Source of the DNA: Bacteroidota bacterium | GTDB taxonomy: Bacteria > Bacteroidota > Bacteroidia > UBA7662 > CANHCV01 | Direction of reading: 5' to 3' | NCBI GenBank assembly: GCA_027488715.1 | Contig: JAIYBD010000057.1 | Coordinates: 1 to 10,021, forward strand | DNA: 10,021 bases | In this document: positions 1 through 6,198 of the stretch, piece by piece | Layout: each line of letters starts with the position of its first letter | How positions within the stretch are numbered: the first letter of the stretch is position 1 | Translations under genes and position numbers: made by a program | The notes under the pieces: generated by a model | What the model was told of the DNA's origin: nothing | Database searches by the model: none | Seen by the model: the letters and a program-made list of their open reading frames with translations, nothing else

Positions 1-64
1 AGAAGTTAAGCCCCACAGCGCCGATGGTACTGCAATAAAATGTGGGAGAGTAGGTCGCCGCCGG
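1..64 (+). rRNA. rrf: 5S ribosomal RNA, 3' part (5' end outside the window)
   Basis: The first about 64 bases match the 3' half of a bacterial 5S rRNA: GAAGTTAAGC near the start, then GCGCCGATGGTACTGC, a short A-rich loop, GTGGGAGAGTAGG, and the closing GTCGCCGCC that pairs with the molecule's missing 5' end. About the first 45 to 50 bases of the gene lie before the window. It is presumably the last gene of an rRNA operon, since a strong terminator follows within about 10 bases. The exact 3' end (about 62-66) is estimated by family resemblance. Confidence 0.93.
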
Positions 65-74
65 TTTTTATCAC

Positions 75-109
75 CACCCTTGGTACTCCAACCAAGGGTG
101 TTTTTTTTT
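75..109 (+). terminator. Intrinsic terminator of the rRNA operon
   Basis: A perfect 10-bp inverted repeat, CACCCTTGGT (75-84) and ACCAAGGGTG (91-100), encloses a 6-base loop and is followed directly by nine T residues (101-109). This is a textbook rho-independent terminator on the plus strand. It separates the 5S rRNA from gltX, so gltX needs its own promoter unless some readthrough occurs. Confidence 0.93.
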
Positions 110-169
110 ATCCCCAATTTAATATTCCCTTTTCATCCCTTTATCCTACGTTTTTTAATGCCTTTTTAC

Positions 170-177
170 GAACTTTG
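170..177 (+). promoter_or_regulatory. Possible -7 element of the gltX promoter
   Basis: GAACTTTG matches the Bacteroidetes -7 consensus TAnnTTTG except for the first base. It ends four bases before the gltX ATG. No clear -33 TTTG lies 19-21 bases upstream. If the consensus occupies about -12 to -5, transcription would begin at or next to the ATG. The assignment rests on spacing and resemblance only. Confidence 0.4.
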
Positions 178-181
178 CACC

Positions 182-1711
182 ATGGATAAAAAAGTTCGAG
201 TTCGATTTGCACCAAGCCCAACCGGGCCACTGCACCCAGGTGGTGTAAGAACAGCCCTCTTTAATTATTTCTTTGCTAAAAAACATGGAGGAGATTTCAT
301 CCTTCGCGTAGAAGATACCGATCAAACCCGTTTCGTGCCCGGTGCCGAACAGTTTATCGTAGAATCCTTGCAATGGTGCGGAATTCAATTCGATGAAGGT
401 GTACATATCGGCGGACCATTTGGCCCGTATCGCCAAAGCGAACGAAAACCCATGTACCGCCAATTCGCCGAACAACTCATTCAAAACGGAGCCGCTTATT
501 ACGCTTTCGATACCCCCGAAGAACTCGAGGAAATGAAAGAAAATTTGAAAGCAGCAAAAGTAGCATCACCTCAATACAATGCCATCACCCGAGTGAATAT
601 GAAAAATTCACTTACCCTACCTCAAGATGAAGTGCAACGTCGTCTCGATTCCGGTGAATCCTATGTCATTCGTTTTAAAATGCCGCGAAATGAAGAAGTT
701 CGGTTCAAAGATATCGTGCGCGGTTGGGTGGTATTCAACTCCGGACAATTGGATGATAAAGTACTTTTGAAATCCGATGGAATGCCCACTTACCACCTAG
801 CCAATGTGGTTGATGATTATTCCATGCAAATTTCTCACGTAATCCGTGGAGAGGAATGGCTTTCATCTACTCCATTACACGTATTGCTCTATAAAAACTT
901 GGGTTGGGAGAATCAAATGCCTGAATTTGCTCACTTGCCACTATTGTTAAAACCCGATGGCGATGGAAAATTGTCCAAACGTGATGGTGATCGGTTAGGG
1001 TTGCCCTTCTATGCCATTAATTGGACCGACCCAGAAACTGGTAATACAACGCTCGGATATCGCGAAACCGGTTATTTACCAGAAGCTTACGTGAACTTCC
1101 TCGCTCTATTAGGTTGGAATCCAGGCGACAATCGTGAATTATTTACCCTGGATGAATTGGTCCAAGAATTTTCCATTGAACGTGTAAATAAACACGGTGC
1201 ACGGTACGACTTTGATAAACTTAAATGGTTCAACCAACAATACCTACGTCATTTGTCTGATGAGCAGTTGGCTGAAAAAGTAACTCCAATTCTTTCTGAC
1301 CATGGAATTACTCAATCGCCTGCATTTATTCAGGAGGTTTGCCGACTCATGAAGGAACGTTGGAGTTTTATTCAAGACGTTTGGCCATCTACAGCGTTCT
1401 TTTTTCATGATCCAACAACCTTTGATGAAAACGTTGTTGCAAAAAAATGGAAAGATCAAGTTCCTAATTTGATCGATAATATCCAAAATGATTTCCAAAA
1501 ACTTTCTGTTTGGGATGCATTGACGATTGAAAATTCTTTGAAAGAAACTTGTGCAGCCCATGGTGTAGGAACAGGAGTCGTGCTTCAAGCGTTACGTTTA
1601 ACTGTTTCAGGAGAAGGTGCAGGTCCTGCCATGTTTGAAATGTGCGCACTTCTTGGGAAAGAAAAAGTCATTCAACGAATCCAATTCGCATTGAAAACCT
1701 TAAATGGATGA
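182..1711 (+). CDS. gltX: Glutamyl-tRNA synthetase
   Basis: This is a cytoplasmic class I aminoacyl-tRNA synthetase of 509 residues that charges tRNA(Glu) with glutamate using ATP. The N-terminal Rossmann catalytic domain carries the HIGH-type motif within PSPTGPLHPGG (11-21), where proline 19 replaces the usual Ile or Met. VEDTDQTR (43-50) and HVIRGEEWLSSTPLHVLLY (219-237) are typical of bacterial GluRS. The KMSKS equivalent is KLSKRDGDRLG (263-273). The stretch after it (YAINWTDPETG, then GYRETGYLPEAYVNFLALLGW) has the form I know from Bacteroidetes. An alpha-helical anticodon-binding region follows to the C terminus, and the length is normal. I chose ATG 182 because the family begins with (M)xxKVRVRFAPSPTGPLH; the in-frame start at 80 would lie inside the terminator and add 34 residues unlike GluRS. 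The stop overlaps the next gene (ATGA). It cannot be told here whether the enzyme also charges tRNA(Gln). Confidence 0.97.
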   Translation: MDKKVRVRFAPSPTGPLHPGGVRTALFNYFFAKKHGGDFILRVEDTDQTRFVPGAEQFIVESLQWCGIQFDEGVHIGGPFGPYRQSERKPMYRQFAEQLIQNGAAYYAFDTPEELEEMKENLKAAKVASPQYNAITRVNMKNSLTLPQDEVQRRLDSGESYVIRFKMPRNEEVRFKDIVRGWVVFNSGQLDDKVLLKSDGMPTYHLANVVDDYSMQISHVIRGEEWLSSTPLHVLLYKNLGWENQMPEFAHLPLLLKPDGDGKLSKRDGDRLGLPFYAINWTDPETGNTTLGYRETGYLPEAYVNFLALLGWNPGDNRELFTLDELVQEFSIERVNKHGARYDFDKLKWFNQQYLRHLSDEQLAEKVTPILSDHGITQSPAFIQEVCRLMKERWSFIQDVWPSTAFFFHDPTTFDENVVAKKWKDQVPNLIDNIQNDFQKLSVWDALTIENSLKETCAAHGVGTGVVLQALRLTVSGEGAGPAMFEMCALLGKEKVIQRIQFALKTLNG

Positions 1712-1896
1712 GTCGGAGAAAGAAAATAGAATCGCCAACTATTGAAAGTGGAGAATTAAATGGATTCTCCATTCATGTTGATGCTTTCGGAAAGATTCAA
1801 ACCTCGATGCCCATTGAAAAAATTAATGAATTCCTGAATGAAAATACCCAGGATATCAAAATACACAACACCCGAAAAAAAAGAGAAACCAAATGA
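1708..1896 (+). CDS. Small protein of unknown function between gltX and the enoyl-CoA hydratase gene
   Basis: This 62-residue protein is one I cannot name. Its ATG overlaps the gltX stop (ATGA at 1708-1711) and its own TGA overlaps the ATG of the next gene (ATGA at 1893-1896). It is thus locked between two real genes with coupling at both ends, which is the main evidence that it is expressed. The ends are strongly basic (RRKK at 3-6, RKKR at 56-59). The middle reads like a compact alpha/beta unit: a probable beta hairpin (NGFSIHVDAFGKIQTSM, 18-34) followed by an amphipathic helix (PIEKINEFLNEN, 35-46). There is no signal peptide, membrane segment or cysteine. A longer in-frame version from 1642 would overlap gltX by 70 bases and is less likely. 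The basic ends could suit RNA, ribosome or membrane-surface contact, but that is a guess. Confidence 0.75.
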   Translation: MSRRKKIESPTIESGELNGFSIHVDAFGKIQTSMPIEKINEFLNENTQDIKIHNTRKKRETK

Positions 1897-2675
1897 ATTT
1901 CGAAAATATTTCTGTTGAATTGCACGGTAAAGTTTTGGTTATTACCATTCAACGTCCCGACAAATTGAATGCATTAAACAAGCAAACCTTAGCTGAAATT
2001 GGTCAAGCAGTTAAGTTGGGTAATGCTAATGCCGATGTTTATGGAATGATCATTACAGGAAGTGGTGAAAAAGCCTTTGCCGCCGGTGCCGATATTTCTG
2101 AATTTGCGAATTACAGCATTCAAGAAGGTACAGAACTGTCAGCTCACGGACACGGTGTTTATAACTCGATTGAGCAATCAAAAAAGGTGGTTATCGCCGC
2201 CGTTAACGGATTTGCTCTGGGTGGAGGTTGCGAATTGGCCATGGCTTGTCATCTTCGATTGGCATCGCCAAATGCCAAATTCGGACAGCCCGAAGTAAAT
2301 TTAGGTGTTATCCCCGGATATGCTGGAACTCAACGCCTGGTTCAATTGGTTGGAAAAGGAAAAGCCTTGGAGCTATTGTTAACCGGTGATGCTATTTCTG
2401 CGGAAGAAGCTCACCGACTTGGACTCGTTAACCATGTGGTTGAACAATCGGAGTTGATCGAGAAATGCTCTGCAATCATCGAAAAAATTGCCACGAAAGG
2501 CCCTATTTCAGTTTCTAAGTGCATTGAACTTGTAAATAAACATCTCGAACCTTCTCAACCAGCATTCCTTCAGGAAATTGAAGAGTTCGGAAAAATGTTT
2601 GGAACCGAAGAGTTTAGAGAGGGAACTACGGCGTTTTTAGAAAAACGAAAAGCTTCTTTTAAGCCCCTGAATTAA
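1893..2675 (+). CDS. Enoyl-CoA hydratase/isomerase (crotonase) family protein
   Basis: This is a 260-residue soluble crotonase-fold protein, probably hydrating trans-2-enoyl-CoA to 3-hydroxyacyl-CoA in fatty-acid or related acyl-CoA breakdown. The N-terminal RPDKLNALN (21-29), the oxyanion-hole segment AFAAGADISEF (61-71) and GFALGGGCELAMACHLRLA (106-124) are diagnostic. Both catalytic glutamates of classical enoyl-CoA hydratases are present: E114 in GGGCELA and E134 in GQPEVNLGVIPGYAGTQRL. This supports true hydratase activity over isomerase or hydrolase variants that lack one. The C-terminal trimerisation region ends in FLEKRKASFKP, as usual, and the length is normal. Its ATG overlaps the stop of the upstream small gene. 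No thiolase or 3-hydroxyacyl-CoA dehydrogenase lies nearby, so the substrate (short fatty acyl-CoA, phenylacetate or amino-acid intermediates) is not set by context. Confidence 0.93.
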   Translation: MNFENISVELHGKVLVITIQRPDKLNALNKQTLAEIGQAVKLGNANADVYGMIITGSGEKAFAAGADISEFANYSIQEGTELSAHGHGVYNSIEQSKKVVIAAVNGFALGGGCELAMACHLRLASPNAKFGQPEVNLGVIPGYAGTQRLVQLVGKGKALELLLTGDAISAEEAHRLGLVNHVVEQSELIEKCSAIIEKIATKGPISVSKCIELVNKHLEPSQPAFLQEIEEFGKMFGTEEFREGTTAFLEKRKASFKPLN

Positions 2676-2676
2676 C

Positions 2677-4167
2677 ATGCACTTTTCCCAAAAGGAAGCC
2701 CTCGATTTTGTTTGGAAAAGAAAACGGTTTCCCAAACAACTTAAACTGATTGAAGTGGATGATGTGCATCATCAACCCTTTATCGGAGTGCTCTCTTTCT
2801 GGGCCTTGATTTCCGGTTCAAATCAAATTCAGTTGATCGACCGAAATCAAGAAAAAATCCTTTTGCCACCGTTTCGAAAAACGTTCTTTCCATTGATCAT
2901 TGATTTGATCAAATGGCCCTTCGTTTTACGATATCATTCCCAAATCGTTGGCCATTTGGAAAATTCTCGATCCGTAACTCATCCCATAGCTAATCCAGAT
3001 CAAATTCTCTATTTGCGTACCGATCAGTGGTTTAATCTAACAAGTGGTGGAAGTGTGGGCCATACTTCAGGAGTGATTCACGCTATTCAAAAATTAGGGA
3101 AAACCTTCCAAGTTTGGTCATCCGACCGGTTAACCGGAGTTCACGAAACCATCGAAATCCTTCCTTCAAATTTTCAAAAAGGCGGAAATATTCCAGAACT
3201 CATGGATTTGAAGTTTAATCAATCGGTACTTAATCAAGCTCAAACAACTACTTTTTCGCCCCAATGCATTTACCAAAGATATTCATTGCTAAACTACGCT
3301 GGAGTCGCGCTCAAAGAGAAATGGAATATTCCACTCATTTTGGAATACAATGGTTCTTTTGTTTGGATTGGAAAGAATTGGGGCGGAGCGAAAATGATTC
3401 ATAAAAAGCTCATTGAACGCGTCGAGAATTTGGTCTTGAAAAAAGCTGATCTTATTGTTGTTGTGAGTGAAGTTTCTAAAAATGATTTGGTTGAAGTTCA
3501 TGGAGTACCACCACAAAAAATTTTGGTGAATCCCAATGGGGTAGATCCCGCATTGTATCATCCGGAAATCTCAGGATCACAAATCCGACAGAAGTATAAC
3601 CTGAATGAAAAACGTGTTTTTGGTTTTATTGGCACCTTTTCTCAATGGCACGGCATTTCATTTTTGGCTGAATGTATTTTGGCTTTTTTTGATCAATTTC
3701 CCGAAAAAATTGACACTGTTTCTTTTTTCTTGATAGGAAAAGGTCCAGAGTTTTCTCAGGTCAAAAATCGATTAAGCCCGCTTATTGAAAACGGACAAGT
3801 GATACTGCCTGGTCAAATTCCCCAAGAGGAAGGTCCTGAATATCTCGCTGCTTGCGATGTATTATTATCGCCCCACATTCCCAATCCGGATGGAACTAAA
3901 TTTTTTGGTTCTCCCACTAAATTGTTTGAATACATGGCCATGGGAAAACCAATTTTGGCAAGTTCATTGGAACAAATTGGTCAAATTTTAGAGGATGATG
4001 TAACCGCAAAATTGCACGAGCCCGGAAATCACCAAGAATGCATTCAATTGCTGTTTGAACTTTCCAATCCTCAGCCACAATGGGAAGAAATAGGACAAAA
4101 TGCTCGTCAGGTTTGTTTGGAAAAGTACACTTGGAATAAGCACGTGGAGCGGATTTTTAATCCTTGA
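2677..4167 (+). CDS. Glycosyltransferase, GT4-like, with an extra N-terminal region
   Basis: This 496-residue protein is probably a GT-B-fold retaining glycosyltransferase that moves a sugar from a nucleotide donor to a surface glycan or lipid; donor and acceptor are unknown. Its GT-B core starts near residue 110. The first Rossmann half has the glycine-rich LTSGGSVGHTSGVIHAIQKLG (121-141), PLILEYNGSF (219-228) and ADLIVVVSEVSKNDL (257-271). The linker ILVNPNGVDPALYHP (282-296) and second half FGFIGTFSQWHGISFLAE (315-332), FFLIGKGPE (350-358) and SPTKLFEYMAMGKPILASS (412-430) are typical of GT4. E418 fits the second Glu of the EX7E motif, while the first is not Glu. Residues 1-110 are outside the usual core; they include a hydrophobic, aromatic stretch (FRKTFFPLIIDLIKWPFVLRY written in parts: 66-75, 76-86) that may touch the membrane. 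No signal peptide is seen. It begins one base after the enoyl-CoA hydratase stop, so co-transcription is likely. Confidence 0.86.
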   Translation: MHFSQKEALDFVWKRKRFPKQLKLIEVDDVHHQPFIGVLSFWALISGSNQIQLIDRNQEKILLPPFRKTFFPLIIDLIKWPFVLRYHSQIVGHLENSRSVTHPIANPDQILYLRTDQWFNLTSGGSVGHTSGVIHAIQKLGKTFQVWSSDRLTGVHETIEILPSNFQKGGNIPELMDLKFNQSVLNQAQTTTFSPQCIYQRYSLLNYAGVALKEKWNIPLILEYNGSFVWIGKNWGGAKMIHKKLIERVENLVLKKADLIVVVSEVSKNDLVEVHGVPPQKILVNPNGVDPALYHPEISGSQIRQKYNLNEKRVFGFIGTFSQWHGISFLAECILAFFDQFPEKIDTVSFFLIGKGPEFSQVKNRLSPLIENGQVILPGQIPQEEGPEYLAACDVLLSPHIPNPDGTKFFGSPTKLFEYMAMGKPILASSLEQIGQILEDDVTAKLHEPGNHQECIQLLFELSNPQPQWEEIGQNARQVCLEKYTWNKHVERIFNP

Positions 4168-4195
4168 ATTTAAAATAACAAGCCTGTTCTAATCG

Positions 4196-4203
4196 TACCT
4201 TTG
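4196..4203 (+). promoter_or_regulatory. -7 promoter element upstream of the saccharopine dehydrogenase-like gene
   Basis: TACCTTTG is a perfect match to the Bacteroidetes -7 element TAnnTTTG. It lies in the 40-base gap after the glycosyltransferase and four bases before the ATG at 4208. A -33 TTTG at the usual distance is not seen. Transcription would start at about the A of the ATG, giving a leaderless mRNA if the consensus spacing holds. Confidence 0.55.
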
Positions 4204-4207
4204 TATC

Positions 4208-5413
4208 ATGAAAATTGGTATTCTTCGGGAGGGTAAATCCATTCCAGATAAACGTGTTCCATTTACCCCTTCCCACGTTCAAAAAATTATTCAAAGTCAT
4301 CCTGAAATTAGTTTTTGGTTGCAGCCTTCTCCCCATCGTTGTTTCCCTGACGCCGCCTACCGAGATGTAGGAGCCACCATTCAAGAAGATTTATCGAATT
4401 GCGATTACCTTTTTTGCGTGAAAGAAATGGATATCCCTCGGTTAGTTCCGAATAAACCTCATTTTTTCTTTTCTCATACCATCAAGGAACAGCCCTATAA
4501 TCAAAAGTTACTCCGCGCCTTGCTTGATCATTCGTGCACCATGGTCGATTACGAAACCATGGTCGATGAGGAAGGAGCTCGATTGGTTGCTTTTGGAAAA
4601 TTCGCTGGAATCGTGGGGGCTTATAATGGTTTGTTGGCTTTTGGTAAAAGAACAAAGTCTTTTTCGATCAAACCTGCTCACCAAAGCGCTGGATATGACG
4701 CCATCGTTCAGCAGGTTAAATCGGTAAAAATCCCTCCTATTAAGATAGCAGTAACCGGAAGTGGCCGAGTAGCGAAGGGTGCCATTCAATTTTTAACCGA
4801 TGCAGGAATTCCTCAAGTAACCGTGGAGGAATATTTGAACGATCACTTTGAAACACCAGTATTCGCTAATGTTCTCGCTAAGGATTACCTTATTCACAAA
4901 GAAACAAAAAAGTACGATCGAAGTGTTTATCACCAATTTCCCGACCAATTTGAGGCACACTTTTCACCCTTTTGGCAGTCAACCGATCTCCTAATCAATT
5001 GTATTTATTGGGATAATCGTGCACCAAAGTTCTTTTCTTTAGAAGAAACGAAGAACCTCGACTTTAAAATTAGTGTGATTGCAGATGTTAGTTGCGATAT
5101 ACTCGGTAGTATTCCATGTACCCTTCGTGCTAGTACCATCGCAAAACCCGTTTATGGTTTCGATCCCGAAAGTGGGAAAGAAACTGAGCCTTTTCAAGAG
5201 GGAAGCATCGACATGATGGCAGTGGATAATTTACCCTGTGAACTTCCTGCTGATGCAAGCACCGAATTTGGTGATTATTTGATTGAATATGTCATTCCCG
5301 CTTTGATTCAAGACGGATTAAAAAATGCCATGATTCAACGAGCAACCATTTGCCACCAAGGTCGTTTAACCGATCGATTTGATTATCTAAAAAATTACTC
5401 AGAAGGAAAATGA
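4208..5413 (+). CDS. LYS1-type saccharopine dehydrogenase homologue (alanine dehydrogenase/PNT fold)
   Basis: This is a 401-residue cytoplasmic NAD(P)-dependent oxidoreductase. The closest named relative I recognise is yeast Lys1, which interconverts saccharopine with lysine and 2-oxoglutarate. The N-terminal AlaDH/PNT-like domain has GILREGK and KRVPFTP (4-21). The Lys1 catalytic pair appears as K72 in CVKEMD and H90 in FFSHTIKEQ; E116 (VDYETM) and GARLVAFGKFAGIVGA (123-138) also match. The Rossmann domain carries the dinucleotide loop IAVTGSGRVAKGA (180-192). LLINCIYW (261-268), IADVSCDILGSIPC (291-304) and NLPCELPADASTEF (341-354) match conserved Lys1 positions. It starts after its own -7 element and its stop overlaps the next gene (ATGA 5410-5413). 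No lysine or aminoadipate genes are adjacent, and Bacteroidetes normally make lysine by the diaminopimelate route, so lysine breakdown or a different imino/amino-acid substrate is possible. Family membership is firm, substrate is not. Confidence 0.88.
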   Translation: MKIGILREGKSIPDKRVPFTPSHVQKIIQSHPEISFWLQPSPHRCFPDAAYRDVGATIQEDLSNCDYLFCVKEMDIPRLVPNKPHFFFSHTIKEQPYNQKLLRALLDHSCTMVDYETMVDEEGARLVAFGKFAGIVGAYNGLLAFGKRTKSFSIKPAHQSAGYDAIVQQVKSVKIPPIKIAVTGSGRVAKGAIQFLTDAGIPQVTVEEYLNDHFETPVFANVLAKDYLIHKETKKYDRSVYHQFPDQFEAHFSPFWQSTDLLINCIYWDNRAPKFFSLEETKNLDFKISVIADVSCDILGSIPCTLRASTIAKPVYGFDPESGKETEPFQEGSIDMMAVDNLPCELPADASTEFGDYLIEYVIPALIQDGLKNAMIQRATICHQGRLTDRFDYLKNYSEGK

Positions 5414-6198
5414 ACAAAGCCCACGAAATCGATTACAAAATTCTTGGTGAAGAATTGCAGTGCGTTGAAATTGAATTGGATCCCCAAGAAACAGTACTGG
5501 CCGAGCCAGGAAGCTTGATGTACCTCACCGATGACATCGAGATGCATACCATTTTTGGAGATGGAACCAATCAAAATGCAGGCTTTTTAGGAAAGTTATT
5601 TACCGCGGGAAAACGTTTGTTAACGGGGGAAAATCTTTTCATGACTGCTTACACCAACCAAGGAAATCAAAAGCGTCAAGTGATGTTCGCCGCTCCATAC
5701 CCCGGCAAAGTGATTCCCTTGAATTTAACCCAATTCGGAGGCCGGGTCATTTGTCAGAAAGACAGCTTTCTCGCTTCTGCTCGCGGAATATCAGTAGGCA
5801 TCGAATTCCAAAAGAAATTAGGTGTCGGATTATTCGGTGGAGAAGGATTCATCATGCAAAAGCTCGAAGGCGATGGAATGGCATTTGTTCATGCTGGAGG
5901 CCACGTCATTCGTCGCGAATTGCAGTGGGGCGAAAAATTACGTGTTGATACCGGTTGCTTGGTTGGCTTCGCCGGTGATGTTAATTACGACATCGAATTT
6001 GTAGGAGGAATAAAAAATTCCTTATTTGGCGGTGAAGGATTGTTCTTTGCTACCCTGTCTGGTCCGGGTACGGTTTGGTTGCAATCTCTGCCTTTCTCTC
6101 GCTTGGCTGGAAGAATTGTTGCAGCAGGTGGTTTCAACGGACAAAAAGAAGAAGGTAGTGTTTTAGGTGGATTAGGAAAGTTGATTGACGGACGTTAA
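5410..6198 (+). CDS. AIM24 / TIGR00266 family protein
   Basis: This 262-residue protein belongs to the AIM24 (formerly DUF124, TIGR00266) family, which forms beta-barrel-like folds related to the tryptophan RNA-binding attenuator (TRAP) fold. Its biochemical role in bacteria is unknown; the eukaryotic namesake is a mitochondrial inner-membrane organisation factor. Family marks are the opening VEIELDPQETVLAEPGSLMYL (written as 19-28 and 29-39), GKLFTAGKRLLTGENLFMT (61-79), and two parallel blocks, GLFGGEGFIMQKLEGDG (140-156) and SLFGGEGLFFATLSGPG (204-220). These show an internal duplication. PGKVIPL (98-104) and HAGGHVIRREL (161-171) also fit. There is no signal peptide or clear membrane helix. 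It starts within the stop of the dehydrogenase gene. An AGAAGGA-like stretch sits only about two bases before ATG, too close for normal Shine-Dalgarno use. Its TAA shares TTAA with the opposing gene. Confidence 0.9.
   Translation: MNKAHEIDYKILGEELQCVEIELDPQETVLAEPGSLMYLTDDIEMHTIFGDGTNQNAGFLGKLFTAGKRLLTGENLFMTAYTNQGNQKRQVMFAAPYPGKVIPLNLTQFGGRVICQKDSFLASARGISVGIEFQKKLGVGLFGGEGFIMQKLEGDGMAFVHAGGHVIRRELQWGEKLRVDTGCLVGFAGDVNYDIEFVGGIKNSLFGGEGLFFATLSGPGTVWLQSLPFSRLAGRIVAAGGFNGQKEEGSVLGGLGKLIDGR

Noticed and set aside
80..181. In-frame upstream start that would add 34 residues to GltX
   Set aside because: It begins within the rRNA terminator hairpin, the extra residues are a low-complexity hydrophobic run unlike GluRS, and the conserved family start is at ATG 182.
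155..484. 109-codon open frame antisense to gltX
   Set aside because: It lies fully opposite the conserved catalytic region of GltX, has no recognisable domain and no promoter; it is a shadow of the real gene.
1642..1707. Longer form of the small protein starting inside gltX
   Set aside because: The ATG at 1708 forms a standard ATGA overlap with the gltX stop; the extra 22 residues are read out of frame through the conserved gltX 3' end.
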